The translations under genes were made by a program, and so were the position numbers. 64,000 nt of DNA from Diphasiastrum complanatum (lineage: Eukaryota; Streptophyta; Lycopodiopsida; Lycopodiales; Lycopodiaceae). The notes under the pieces are model-generated. The model saw only the letters and a program-made list of their open reading frames with translations. It had not been told where the DNA came from and searched no databases. This document shows, piece by piece, positions 33,453-45,746 of the stretch (position 1 is the first letter of the stretch; each line of letters opens with the position of its first letter). The stretch is taken from positions 20,829,285 to 20,893,284 of the forward strand of contig CM055106.1 of the NCBI GenBank assembly GCA_029204225.1, read 5' to 3'.

Positions 33453-34197
33453 TACCTAAGCTTTTGATGCATCTATCATGCATAGTTTCAAAAATTTCAT
33501 GAAAATCAAGATCTAGAGAGTGTTAATTGCATCTCCCATGCTATCTCAAGGAAAATTGGATCAGAGGGTTCATTATCATAATGATTGAATCATTTCAGGC
33601 ACTATACAAAATTTAGTGCTCAGGCATGTGTGAAGTACAACCAAGCTCGTTTGGAAAGTTCTCTTCCAAGTTAGATCCAAATTGGGTGTTAGATAGCTTG
33701 TTTGAAAGCTAGTTTTGTCTAGTTTTTGTAGCAACTTGTTTCAATTCCATTTGGTAGAGCCAATCAGAAGTTATAAGATTTTGAAGAGGGTTAGGTGGGG
33801 CACCTGGACTTGTGTGGACACATTTGGTTTGATCATATCTTGCTAGTTTGACCAAAAAATTCAAGAAGAGGCTTGCCAATGTCATCTATTTAAGATCTAG
33901 TTATCATTTTGAGGTCATAGCCACTTTATTTCATACAATTGGCTTGTATTTGAGTGATTTGTGGATTCTTGGAGTGTTTCACACGTGCCAAAGATAGTTT
34001 GACCCAAGCTTTGCCTATACTCCATCAATTGATGAGAGGTTGATCTAGTTTGAGGGAGATTGGTAGAGCTTGTGAGATCCATCTCACATTTTGTTGCAAG
34101 ATCTTGCATAGGAGTTGGCAGTACAGCTTTCAAGGATCCTATAGTGAGAAAGAAGCAACATTTTACTGTCTACATCACAAGGAGTCTTCACTATTAC
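33453..34197 (+). other. Copia untranslated leader
   Basis: About 745 bp between the primer binding site and the gag ATG at 34198, with no gene. Long leaders also occur in the intact Copia of this window. Confidence 0.5.
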
Positions 34198-34480
34198 ATG
34201 GCATCTATGGGTTCCTTTCTATTGGAATCTAGTGAGAGACTATCTACCTCCAACTATTCTATTTGGAAGGTTAGAATGGAGTCAACCTTGATACTCCAAG
34301 ATGTGATGGACATTGTACTTGGGATTGAGGAGGAGCCTCGAGTCCTTCAAGAAGTACAAAAGTATAAGAAGAGAGCTAGGATGGCTCTCCATTATATCAA
34401 GATGAATGTTTCTAATGAGATTTTGAGAGAGATTAGTGCTTGTACTTCGGCCAAGGATGATTGGGATACTCTTAAAGCAA
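34198..34480 (+). pseudogene. Copia gag N-terminal fragment
   Basis: The frame starts MASMGSFLLESSERLSTSNY and continues IWKVRMESTLILQDVMDIV, close to the intact gag at 54096 (MASNGGIMLESSERLSSSNY). Homology stops after KDDWDTLKAI at about 34480, where the sequence switches to the minus strand of a Copia reverse transcriptase. It is therefore the gag end of an element cut by a head-to-head rearrangement. Confidence 0.8.
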
Positions 34481-36241
34481 TCAAAGGATCTTTCATCACC
34501 TTTATTAGGATCTTTTACAATCTTCTCCATTGGATAATCTATGCTCTTAGAATTTTCCATATGGAATTTTTTCAACATAGAGTGAGCATATTGAGATTGG
34601 CATATAAAGACATGACTTTCATAAAAATCAATTTCTAGGCCTAGGATGTAATGTATCTCTCCTAGATCTTGCATTTCAAACTCACATCCAAGTGCTAGCG
34701 TAGTTTCATCAACTAGCTTGATACAACTTCCACAAAGAATAATGTCATCAACATAAATTAGAAGAATGACAATATTGCTATCAACAAACTTTAGATACAT
34801 GGAAGGATCATAGTCACTAAGAGTAAATCCTAGTGAGATAAGAAAAGAATCAAGTCTTGAATACCATGATCTTGGTGCTTGCTTGAGTCCATAAAGACTT
34901 TTGAAGAGCAAGCACACTTTGGACTCATCCTTGATGAATCCTTGAGGTTGTTCCATATAGATCTCCTCCTCAAGATAACCATTTAGAAAAGCATTGGATA
35001 CATCTAATTGGAACACCTTCCACTTAAAGAAACAAGCAAGAGAAATAAGAATTCTTATTGTCATCATCTTTGCAATGGGTTCAAAGGTCTCCTCATAATC
35101 AAGGCCATGGATTTGAGCAAATCCTTTTGCACATAATCTTGCCTTATACTTGTTAATGGTGCCATCATGGTTGAACTTGATCCAAAATACCCACTTGCAA
35201 CCAATCACATGCTTGTTGGATGGAGGATCCACAAGCTCCCAAGTATTGTTGGTGATCAATGCATCATACTCTTGCTTCATGGCATCATACCACTCCTTGG
35301 TATTGAGTGCCTCTTGTACATTCTTTGGCTCTTCATGAAAGACATAAAAAACATAATTAGTGGAATCAAGATCCACTTGTTTGCCTTTGTCAACATATGA
35401 GAGCCTCTTAGGCTTGGATCTATCTCTCATGGATCTAGATGGTGAGAAAATCCGAGGAGAGTCTTCTTCAATTCTCAACCCCATCACATCATAATTGTCT
35501 TCAAAATCAATAATAGGTGATGCATCCATATATTTCTTTATCTCGGCCTCTTCAAAAGATGAATGTTGATCTTTATGAAAGATAACATCTCTACTTTCAA
35601 TAACTTGAGAAGTAGAGAGTACAAAGACTCTATAGGCCTTCTTGGTGGATGAGTATCCAACCATGATCCCTTTGCATGCACTAGGTTCTTCCTTCTTCCT
35701 TGTTTCCAAGGGAATATGGGCAAAGCATATGCATCCAAAAACTCTAAGGTGATCAACCTTAGGCTTCTTCAAATATAAGATTTCATATGGTGACTTTCCT
35801 CCAAGAGCTATATGTGGGAGCCTATTGCAAAGATAATTTGCACAATTAATGGCTTCTCCCCAAAAATCTTTGGGCAAAGATGCCTCAATTCTCATAGATT
35901 TTGCACATTCACATAGAGATCTATTTTTTCTCTCGGCCACTCCATTTTGAGATGGAGAGTAGGCACAAGAGAACTCTCTTTTGATGCCTTCAAGCTCACA
36001 AAAATCATGAAATCTATTGGAGATATATTCACCACCTCCATCACATCCAAGAGCTTTAATCTTGAATGAGAATTGCTTCTCTACATAAGCTTTGAAAATA
36101 AGGAAATGATCAAACACCATAGATTTAGAAGCAAAAAGATATATCCAAGTGAATCTTGTGAAATCATCAATGAAAGTAACAAAACAAGTGGCTCCTCCCT
36201 TGCTTATAGTTGATGAGAAATGCACATCCGAGTGGATTAAC
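34481..36241 (-). pseudogene. Copia integrase and reverse transcriptase fragment
   Basis: From right to left the long open frame holds the integrase core (LIHSDV..., CDGGGEYIS, VAERKNRSLCECAKSM), the linker region, then reverse transcriptase (YKARLCAKGFAQIHG, DVSNAFLNGYLEEEIYM, LLIYVDDIILCG). It ends at GDERSFD where the inverted gag joins. It lacks gag, protease and RNase H, so it is incomplete, although its 580 or so codons are uninterrupted. The right edge (36241) is cut by another LTR. Relationship: same Copia lineage as the gag to its left, but in opposite orientation. Confidence 0.85.
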
Positions 36242-37004
36242 TGACAAAATTTTCAAAATTCACACGTGTGGTGAATGTCCACAAGAGTGATTGATCTTAA
36301 TTAAGCTTTGTGATTGGCACTATAACCTGATTCTAGTTCAAAAGACATGGCTAATCCACAATCTAGCATGCTAATCCACAAAATATAATAGCAATGATCA
36401 AAAAATGAATAAAAATACAAAATTTCAATGTATGAGCATTAGCCTCAACACAAGTTAGAGAGAGAGAGCTAGAGAGATAACAAGCAATATTTGTTTAGAT
36501 CCAAAATGACATGAGATAGCTACAAAACTTTGGTTCTTCATCATTGATTGTGTGGAGAGCTACACATATTTATGGAGATTGAGGTAGCTCGAGGTAGAAC
36601 CATATCTATCCATTCCAAAATGACATCTAGAGTCTATGTGACATTTGTCACTTGTCATGCATGAAATTCTACCAACTTTTTACAAGTGTACTAGTTCTAA
36701 CTAGAAATGTCCAAATCATCATGCATGTGTCCATTAAACTTTGTGCATGCCTTGCATGTCACTATGGATCACTTACAATTAATGCATGTGAGTTGCCACG
36801 AGTTTCTACAAGCATAATCATGCTAATTCTATGTCTACAAACTATATGCAAGTTGCATTTATCAAACTAGATACTACATAACCATGTAGCTCGAGTTCTA
36901 TGTAGGCCAAACTTGGCATTTTGCATTAATGAGCTACATACTTGCATGGTACAACATTTGTAGCAAGCCAAGAAATCAATATGGATTGTTTTTCAATTTT
37001 AACA
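36242..37004 (-). mobile_element. Copia 3' LTR
   Basis: About 763 bp ending CAATTTTAACA at 37004, next to a polypurine tract (minus strand AGGAGGAG, 37005-37012). The left edge at 36242 (TGACAAAATTTTC) is inferred from where the neighbouring integrase frame breaks. A TTCACACGTGTGG motif lies at 36260. It belongs to the pol fragment at 37022-38430. Confidence 0.6.
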
Positions 37005-37021
37005 CTCCTCCTAAAAAAGAT

Positions 37022-38430
37022 CTATATTGATTTGAACATGGATCTTGGTATAACTCCAAGGTTGGCTCTATGCTTGTTGAAGGAACTTTTGCTCAAAGGT
37101 TTGGTGAGCATATCTGCAATGCAAGATGATGTGTCGATGTGCTCCAATTTGATTTCACCTCCAATGAGCTTCTCTCTCACGAAGTGATGTGCAACTTCGA
37201 TATGCTTGCTTCTTGCATGGAATATTGGATTGTTGGCAAGGGCTTGAGCTGTAATGTTGTCACACATGATCATAGGTATATTTTCTTCCATAATTAACTT
37301 TAGCTCCACTAGTAATCTCTTGATCCAAAGCACTTCCTTTGTTGTTGTAGTGAGCGCCTTGTACTCAGCTTCACATGATGAGAGTGATACAGTATCTTGC
37401 TTTTTGGAAAGCCAAGGTATCAAGTTTCCTCCAAGATATATGAAATAAGCACTTGTAGATTTGATCTACTCTATCACTTGCAAAATCTGAGTCAAAATAA
37501 CCAATAATAGAAAGATCTTCACTTTTATACAATAAACCAAAATCAAAAGTTGAAGATATATGTCTAAGCACTCTCTTGGCCTTTTTCCAATGATAAATTG
37601 AAGGATTTTGCATAGCCTGGCTCAACTTATGAACACTAAAGCTTATGTCAGGTCTAGTTATTGTGAGCCAAATTAAGGAGCCTATAAGACTTCTAAAAAG
37701 TGTGATGTCCTCGGAGGATCTTTCATCACCTTTGTTAGAGTCCTTTACATTTTGCTCCATAGGTGTTTCTATACTCTTACAATTCAACATATTGAACTTT
37801 TTTAACATTGAAAGAGCATACTTAGATTGACATATAAAAGGTTTATCTTTAAGAAAGTCAATCTCTAATCCTAGAATATAGTGAATTTTTCCAAGATCTT
37901 GCATCTTGAACTCTTTTTCAAGTGCAATCTTGGTTTCCTCAACTAACTTGATACAATTTCCCGTCAGAATGATATCATCAACATAAATAAGAAGGATGAC
38001 AATATCTTTATCAAACTTGACATATAAGGAAGGATCATAGTTACTAAGATTAAATCTTAGTGACTCAAGAAAGGTGTTAAGTCGAGAATACCATGACCTT
38101 GGGGCTTGCCTTAATCCATATAAACTTTTGAAGAGCAAGCAAACTTTTCCCTCATCATGGATGAACCCAATAGGTTGATCCATATAGATCTCTTCTTCTA
38201 GATAGCCATTTAGAAATGCATTAGAAACATCTAGTTGAAGAATTTGCCAATTGAAAAAACAAGCAAGAGAAATTATGATTCTAATTGACACCATCTTTGC
38301 AACTGGGGCAAATGTCTCCTCATAATCAAGTCCATATACTTGAGCAAAGCCTTTAGCACAAAGCCTAGCCTTGTACTTGTTGATTGTGCCATCTTGATTA
38401 TACTTGACTCAAAAAACCCATTTGCAACCC
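37022..38430 (-). pseudogene. Copia reverse transcriptase/RNase H, 3' part
   Basis: From right to left: CAKGFAQVYG-type sequence, VSIRIIISLACFFNW, DVSNAFLNGYLEEEIYM, LLIYVDDIILTG, then IWLTITRPDISFSVHKLSQ and an RNase H end (LSSCEAEYKAL, ARSKHIEVAHHFV, IADMLTKPLSKSSF). A frameshift at about 37400 separates the RT from the last part. Upstream domains are absent: the homology stops near 38430 against repeat block R. Together with the LTR at 36242-37004 it is the 3' half of an element. Confidence 0.85.
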
Positions 38431-38930
38431 TAATAGCATCTAATATCTGACAATTTGCAATGTGTTATCATCTCTTAGTTCAAAACTTACATGAATGGAT
38501 ATTTCACAAACGATAATCTGCTTTACATGTTATGTTACATTCTTTATAAAAGATTTCATGCATATGCACAAAGCTTGAAATGTACCTTTCGGAGGAATGA
38601 AATTATTTGCATGATGTAATGCACTTCAAACATATTACAAGATCCTTCACTTCGAGTTAATAGATTCTTTACTTATTATGGAAGGAGACATTCTACAAGG
38701 GCTTCTTCCATTGCCTAATGGATAATTTGTCTATTTTAACATGATTGCAATCCACTACAAAAGAGAATCTACATTTGAAAAACATAATCAACCAATTAGA
38801 AATGAAATCTATGAGTCATTAGAGTGTTGCCCATTCACCCCAACTATCAATTCATTACTTCCTCTTCCAAAGCATGTCTACAAGAACATTTCCTACAACG
38901 TCCTTTCCTTGTGCTTGGGATGTACCGGAC

Positions 38931-39770
38931 TGTTGATTTCACACGTGTGGATTGTCCACAACATGTACTTGTGATCTCCTAAGGTGTGTAGATGCACCAA
39001 TATCCAGACTAGATTGAGATTCAAGATCAATCTTAGATCCTATGGCAAAAACACACTACTACATGCATTCAATCACTTCCAACTCTCACTCACACATGTG
39101 GGAACTCTCACTCACACATGTCAGAAGTGTTCCAAAAGTAATCTAAGTAAAAACAAGCTGCTCTCCTCGGGTAGAGAGAGAAAATCATCAATAGCTCTCG
39201 GGTAGAGAGAGAAAGCTAGAAAATCACTTACACTCAAAATCCACTCAATCTCAAAATCAATTAGATCCAAATGAGGAGTACAATGATACTAGTAGATCCA
39301 TGAGCTACCACTATGCTTAACTATGATTGGACCACACTTTTCCACCTCTTAATCCTATTGGACCATTGATCCATGCACCTCTAAATTCTATTGGACCATT
39401 TTCAAGCAAACCTCAAATTCTATTGGACCACTCATGGTTCCACCCCTAAATCCTATTGGACCTCTTAAACTTCATCAAACAAAAGCAATACACTTGTCTA
39501 CACTCTAATTGGCACAAGTTTGGCCTCCTACTCTATTTTGGCTCAATAGTGGCATTACAAGTGGAAATGGATAATTTGCCATCTATGCCAGACCCTATCA
39601 ACATCCTACACCTAAATGCTTGACTATGAAATTCTATGAGACCCCTATATTAAACATTTTTATTTACTTTGCATTTCTCCACACGTGGGAACATCCTCCA
39701 CACATGTGAGATTCACTTACAAACTTCTATCATAAAAAATACCAAGCTAGATTTTTGCCAATTTCTCACA
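38931..39770 (-). mobile_element. Solo Copia LTR in block R
   Basis: 840 bp beginning TGTTGATTTCACACGTGTGG and ending AATTTCTCACA. It splits a sequence that is continuous at 890-905 and at 26297-26312 ('gcggacttgggac'). The flanks are CGGAC and TGGAC, a 5-bp duplication with one C-to-T difference. It resembles the reverse complement of the LTR at 32611-33439 over most of its length, so it is a related family in opposite orientation. The absence of internal sequence indicates LTR-LTR recombination. Confidence 0.85.
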
Positions 39771-39960
39771 TGGACTTGGGACAATTCTTGAGCATTACTT
39801 GTTGGATGTAATTGAGCATTGCACTACATAATTCAAGTGGCTGATTGTAGCAGTGCGCTTGTAAGTAAAATTTGTTGCCACCAGCATTAGCAGTTGTATG
39901 CTTTGGGGTGCCGTTGGTTGGGGTACACAAGTGACATACTATGTGTCCCCATGATAGTTG
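39771..39960 (-). pseudogene. Truncated ginkbilobin-like fragment, copy 3
   Basis: The C-terminal part of the frame at 26230-26643, now separated from its stop region by the solo LTR, with the same internal deletion as the copy at 866-1085. Confidence 0.45.
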
Positions 39961-40146
39961 CAGTTGGACTCTCTTGCTAAATATAGCTCCTTCACATTAG
40001 TAAAAATCAAGCCATCCACAAATCCAAATTGATTAGATCATATGCTGCATATAAGGTGCGTGATGGTAGACAAATGCATCACATCTTTCAATGAGCTCAG
40101 GACTTTGTTATAACAAATGATTACAAGCAAGAGAGAGAATATTCAC

Positions 40147-40927
40147 CTTTGAATTAATTAAATGACCTTGTTGAAGTAATAGCTCTAAGCTGCTCTCCCA
40201 ATGCTTTGTGTGACGTTTGCAACGAGCTTCTAGTGCATCGCACTTGCTGCAGCATCCCTTGTAAGGTCTGCACTTGTTGTTTAAGTAATATATTTTCTTT
40301 TTCAAAAGCATCTGACTAGTCCTGAACCATATCCAATGCTTCGAGTGTAGCGTCAAATTTGCCATTTTCCTCTTCTAGGGCTTGATTCTTTTCTAACAGC
40401 TCAATGTGAGTTTCGTCAATTTCCTTACTCCTCTTTAGCAGTTTCGGCATTGGCTTGTTGGAGCTCCTAGTCTTTCTTCATAAAATCGGCTTAGGCTGCT
40501 TCGTACTTACTGCCGAGCTTCCTTGAAATCTTTTCTAGGTTGACGAAGTGCTGGATTTAGACATGGGTATCTGTCAGCAACATACCGAAGTTTATAGCCC
40601 CTTTTCTCAAGGTAAGGTCTGTATGGTGGCACTTCTAGTGATGTAATCAGGCTTAGTAGTAGGAGTGGTTCCATCTACGGGTAAGCCTAATGCTTGACAA
40701 TAGAAATACTCTGTAATAATAATTTGTTGATTATGGACAACACTACAAGTGTGTCCATCCTCAGTCTCGTCTAAATTGCGAATTAGTTCATGGCACAAGT
40801 TTGTTAGAACAACCAAAGGATCAAATTGAAGCAATCCTTCAATTCTAGCTGTAATGACTAAAGGTTGTAAAACCGGTAGTACTGGTTTTGGATGGGTTCT
40901 GAAAACTATGGTATTGCTAGCGGGCAT
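40147..40927 (-). pseudogene. Coiled-coil protein pseudogene, copy 2
   Basis: Starts MPASNTIVFRTHPKPV at 40927 and stays open to about 40607, longer than copy 1, continuing YFYCQALGLPVDGTTPTTKP. A frame change leads into RGYKLRYVADRYPCLNPALR and the heptad region EKNQALEEENGKFD...KENILLKQQVQTLQGML. The last residues run to a possible donor at about 40147 (AAG|GTGAAT). Family unknown. The two copies differ at scattered sites and both contain stops, so the source gene lies elsewhere. Confidence 0.5.
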
Positions 40928-41454
40928 TGTAAACGTTCAAAATACAAGTGAGCTAGCGATGGTTGAGCTCTTGATTGTAAGTAAGAGTAATAGCAAAATG
41001 ATCAGAAGAGCAAATGAAAAAGTGAGAATGAACAAAAAAGCAGAAATGTTTGAAGTGTTTGTGGTATTAATGGTATATCAGCGGGTTGGACAAGCATTAA
41101 TTAGAAGTGACCTTTTCATTTTGAAGATACAAGTCTAATAATTAGTCCTAATAACAAAATACAATGTGTCGGCTTTTTCACAGTATCCAATTTTTGGGTG
41201 TCGCACTTTTCGCTCTGGCAAAATAGTAAATAAACAAAAAATGGAAGTGCTTGTACAAGTGTCGACATTTTCAAGAAATCAAAATGGCAAGTGGATGTGA
41301 AAAGTGGATGCAATACTTACTAACAAAAAGTGTCGGGTTTTTTGCAAATTATTACTGGCGAAAGTAACAACAAAAATAATTAACGAAGAGTGTCACATTT
41401 TTTGGCAAAGTGTGAACTCTGGAAAATACAAGAGAACAGTATTGTCGCGTGTCC

Positions 41455-43058
41455 TAATAGAACACCTTCCATCATTCCAAAATAGCATTTGAAAGGGTGT
41501 AATTTTAATGATGTCCCCTCACATCTTCTTAAGGTCTTTTCTAGCAACTCTAGATGATCCTTAGTGGATGAATAAACACAAAAATCATCCTTAAAAATTT
41601 CTAAAAACTTTCTTAAAAAATTCGGAAAAATGTTAGTCCTCATACATTGGAATATTGCAGGTGCATTACACAAACCAAAGGGCATATGCATATAAGCATA
41701 AGTCTCCCAGTCAGTGGTAAATGTGGTTTTGGATCTATCCTCTTCTTTAATAAAGAATTGGTTGTATCCCAAAAAACCATCTAAAAAACTATAACGTTCG
41801 TGACCTGCTACTTGGTCTAAAATAATGTCTGTGTATGGCAAGGAATGGTAGTCTTTGGTAGTAGCTGCATTCAACTTTCTAATGTCCCGACATACTCTAA
41901 TCTTCCTTATCTTTTTCTTGGGTACTATCACTATAGGTGATACCCATTCGCTGCTCAAAACAAAATGCATAATTCATGTTCTAAATCATCTGTCTAATTC
42001 ATCTTTTACTAAGAATGAATACTTCAGGTTTAATCTATACTATCTCTGTCTAACTGGTATAACTCCCTGAAATAAATCTATTCTATCTTCTTTCCATTTA
42101 ACCGGTATACCAGTTAAATCGTCCATTGACCAAGCAGACACATTTTGATACTTCTGAAGAAGTAAATTTAAAGTTCTATCTTTACTAATTTCTGTTTCTA
42201 CATAATCATCCTTATCTACCATTCCCTTAGTCATGCCGCTCTAGTTCCTCCTAAAACTTTTCTTGATTCGGATGATAATTCTCTTCCATCCTCCTCATCT
42301 ATTTCATAACACTCAATGAAACTAACTTGAGCATCTGTAGGTTCCCCTACTTCCTCACCCCATCTTATAAGATGTCCTCCAACTGGACTAGCCATCAATA
42401 TTCTTGGAAAAAATATCTGCTTGGTTGACCAATTCATAATAGCGTCTGCTTGGTGTAACCATGGTCTACCAAAAAATATAGAATACGGTGGTGTATCCGC
42501 TGTGTTTATAACAAAGAAATTCATCATAAAAGTCTATGTTTCTATATTTAAATTAATGCTTCTTAACTCTGGTATGCAACCAGATGCGTCATCTAAGTGT
42601 ATCTCATGATGAACAGTGGTCTAAATCTGGTCTTCTAATCCTAATTCTTTAACCATTTTTTCATTCATCAAGTTTGTACTTCATCCTGAATAAACTACTA
42701 TTCTATTAATAGTCTGGCCACCTATAATGGTTCTAAGCTCAAGGACTCCACAGTCTCCCCTATCTATGTATTCTACTCTATTAGTATATGTGGGTATGGA
42801 TAATTGTATAAACCTTTCTCCTTTCTTAGTTCTTGCGGAGTGGACTTCTTCGTCCTCCGAAGTGTAACTTGAGGATGAAGGCGGTGTTTCACTTTCATAC
42901 TTATCCTTTTCCCAATATACAGTGACCCTTTTATGACTCTTCCCTGTTGTTGTAGCCATGTGGTCTCTGAAGATTATTTTCTTCTTCCTCCAATGAGTGA
43001 TGACATCAACTGGGAATAGCCAAGGTCTTCCTAATAACACTTTATAAGATGACTCTGT
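41455..43058 (-). pseudogene. Ty3/Gypsy protease and reverse transcriptase remnant
   Basis: From right to left: SSYKVLLGRPWLFPVDVITHW (the usual end of the aspartic protease region), a second copy of that motif (SIFFGRPWLHQADAIMNW), then reverse transcriptase with EWVSPIVIVPKKK, CRDIRKLNAATTKDYHSLP, FLDGFLGYNQ, MPFGLCNAPAIFQ and KDDFCVYS, where the usual YxDD has become FKDD. Stops and frame changes separate the parts. The right end is cut by the Copia LTR at 43059, the left by block R. Two GRPWL units in a row suggest a tandem duplication or two remnants. Confidence 0.75.
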
Positions 43059-44598
43059 TGTCAGAGATCGGTGGTATTCACAATGGAAGACTGAGCAAGC
43101 AGGCAGTAGGATTGGAAGCACCACACAGAGCAGCAGAATGTTCAAAATGAAGGAATCAAAAATGCACAATGGAACAACAACTGAGTGGAGACAAAATGTA
43201 CTCTGATTAATATCCACAAGGAGTACAATCGCATGAAGTAAAAATTTCAGCTAGCTACAAAATGAGAACTTTGATCGTTGTGTGTGATAACACATGCAAC
43301 GGAAGAAACTTGAATGAATTGATAGAAACAATTATCAGATGTTTAGATATCAGAATATTATCAGAATCGTTGAAGAAGCTTTCTGATGAAGATACATATC
43401 TTGATATACCATGCAAAATATCTATAATTGATATTTTTCTACAGTTATTACAACTGCCTCAGACTGTACAATTTAGGCGGACTATCAACGAGAAGTCGTC
43501 GGGTCAGACAATATAAAAAATTATACTGTTGGAAGTAAATCTTGTTTGTGCGTATTGGCTAGATCTACTCACGATGTGGTGTAGTATAGAGAGGATCGTC
43601 CACCTTTTAATATTCTACCAAAAGCTTCAAACGGAAATAAATAACAAGTATGGAGGCACTGAGGCTTACCCAACTAGTGCCTGAACTGAAACGAAACTAA
43701 AATGAATAAATCCTTACTAAGGCTTACCCAACTAGCAAGGTTAATAAACTAGTTCCTAAATTAACACCCACAAGGGAAATGGAAAGATAGATTGCTGCTA
43801 ACTAATAATCAGTCCAATATATACATGCCACAATACAAACTGATGAGAAGGAGCCAAGAGGAGGCCCGAGAACCTTTCCTCAAGTTATGCACCTTCCCAA
43901 GAGGAACACAAATGAAATAGAGAGATAATCTCAAAAATAGAGAGCTTGATTGCTTAATCTCAAAAGTGTTATTTACATGGCAAATACCTCTCCTTTTATG
44001 GCAAGGAGGGTCTTCCATAAGTATCCACTAACTTATCGGACTAATTTAGTTCTAGCCATTATAGAACTTCTAACTTAGGATTTGGAACTTCAAAGTTTCT
44101 AACTTAGGAAAACTTAAGACAAATATTTCTAAGCCTAAGGCTCCTAAATTTAAGTTTTAAATCTAAGTTTATTATTATTTTAAGCTTCTACTCATGGACT
44201 TACAAAACACATGCCATGGTTGAAGTTTATTGACAGATACTCATACATGGACTTACAAAACACATGCCACAGAGTTTTATTTCTTTCTTTTTATTTTCTC
44301 TGTGTTACCACAGTTGCTAACATATACAAAAGATTAAAAATTTTACATGGGGTCGAATTATTTTAGGGTCGAAAAAATTAGACTTGCCCGATCTAGGGTC
44401 TAAAGAATTAGACCGGATCTGATTCGATCTAGGGTCAGAAAGTCTTTGTTTCTTAGGCTTGACATTGGGTCAGAAAAATCCGATACAAGATTTTTCGATC
44501 TTTTGGAAAAACTTGAGCCTTCTGTTTTTTGAATTTTGTAAAGTTTTCAAGATTGCTCATTAATGAATGGATTTGAGGCTGAGCATCGAATTCCAACA
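43059..44598 (-). mobile_element. Copia family Q 3' LTR, split by a nested LTR
   Basis: The plus strand reads TGTCAGAGATCGG... to ...GAATTCCAACA and matches the LTR at 23549-24346, apart from 797 bp inserted at 43527-44323 and its 5-bp duplication. Without that insertion it is about 738 bp. The adjoining minus-strand polypurine tract AAGGGAGAG lies at 44599-44607. Confidence 0.75.
43527..44323. mobile_element. Nested solo LTR with 5-bp target duplication
   Basis: 797 bp beginning TGTTGGAAGTAAATC and ending CAGTTGCTAACA, flanked by TATAC on both sides (43522-43526 and 44324-44328). The uninterrupted homologue at 24020-24090 confirms the insertion. The family is not otherwise present in the window. 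No gene inside. Confidence 0.85.
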
Positions 44599-45620
44599 CT
44601 CTCCCTTGATGTGGATCATGAAAAGCTTGGTCTTCAGATTTAACTTGTCGTTGAATCTGAGTTGGTGCTCTTTTGCTAGAGTTGTTGCGAAGTAATCTGC
44701 TGCCATTAGATTTGTTCTACTGGGACGATTTTTGTACTCCGTGACAATAGTTGGCTGACCTTTTGAACACCAGCGCTAACTTGAATTTTAGATCCTTCAT
44801 CAGATTCAGATTGATACTGAATAGTCATCTATACAAAGAGTGGAATTGATGAAGAAATCCGATACAGACTTGAAATAAAAATTCGAGTTTGCTGAGTTTG
44901 AATAAAAACCATTCTCGTCTAGTGTGAAAATATGACCCAGACTACATGTTGTTAGTTTTGTCAGAATAATCTGACTGTGTAGATCTGTTTGATCTAAACT
45001 TCTGATTTTTGGAATACGGTGCTAGAGGATCTGACCCTGAGTCTGAGGAGGTTGCAGATTTTTTTACTTCCTCTTGTAGTAGCAATGAAATTACTCTTGA
45101 AAGAGTGAGATGACCCTGGGTCAAAATTGCCAACACCCAATTTTCATAGACTTCAAGTAGACTCGATAATAGAGTCACAACAGCATCAGAATCTTCAATA
45201 ACTGAGCCAGTTGTAGCCATTTGCTCCAGAAGGGCTTTGAAAGTGATGAGATAGCTCGAGACACTTTCCGCTTCATATATCTTTATGTTGAAAAATTTCT
45301 TTCTCAAATGTAATTAGAATGTGGTATCCCTAATACCATATAGAGTTGCTAGGATGTCTCATGCATCCTTAGTAGTCTGAATAACACTTGTGTGAATGAT
45401 TTGAGTTTCTCTGATATTGAGAGTGATGTAGGCAAATGTCTTGCCATCTTTTAGTCTCCATTTGAGTGGCTACATCACCCTCTGGTTTAGCCTTTGTGCC
45501 ATCAACGATGTCCCACAGTTCGTTGGCTAATAATGTGGTCTTCATTTTAAACTTCCGGAGATGGTAGTTACTTCCATCGAGTCTCTCGATGACAAAAAAA
45601 CTAGAAGGTACATCCATTCT
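44599..45620 (-). pseudogene. Copia gag of an LTR-gag-LTR element
   Basis: From right to left: DVPSSFFVIERLDGSNYHLRKF ... LWDIVDGTKAKPEGDV, a frame change near 45465, then FNIKIYEAESVSSYLITFKALLEQM, ILTQGHLTLSRVISLLLQEE and a Ser-rich end. Within 350 bp of the gag end the 3' polypurine tract and LTR begin. There is no zinc knuckle, protease, integrase or reverse transcriptase, so the internal region is only about 1.16 kb. This layout fits a non-autonomous gag-only element or a large internal deletion. Confidence 0.65.
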
Positions 45621-45746
45621 AGTTGAATGAGATCGTTGGTATATACAACGATTTTAGAATATTGTTGGTTGCACGCTTGCTAGAACAACGACTTGGTAGA
45701 GACAAGTCTTGATAGTCCGTAGTGGAAGCAAATTACTAGAATGCTC

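Larger units (their letters stand above)
38431..41452. repeat. Repeat block R, copy 3
   Basis: Collinear with 405-2580 and very similar apart from the solo LTR at 38931-39770. Without that insertion the two copies are almost equal in length (about 2.2 kb). Contents are the same: the ginkbilobin-like remnant (39771-39960), the coiled-coil pseudogene and the 'gtgtcgg' tail. It ends abruptly at a Gypsy fragment. Confidence 0.7.
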
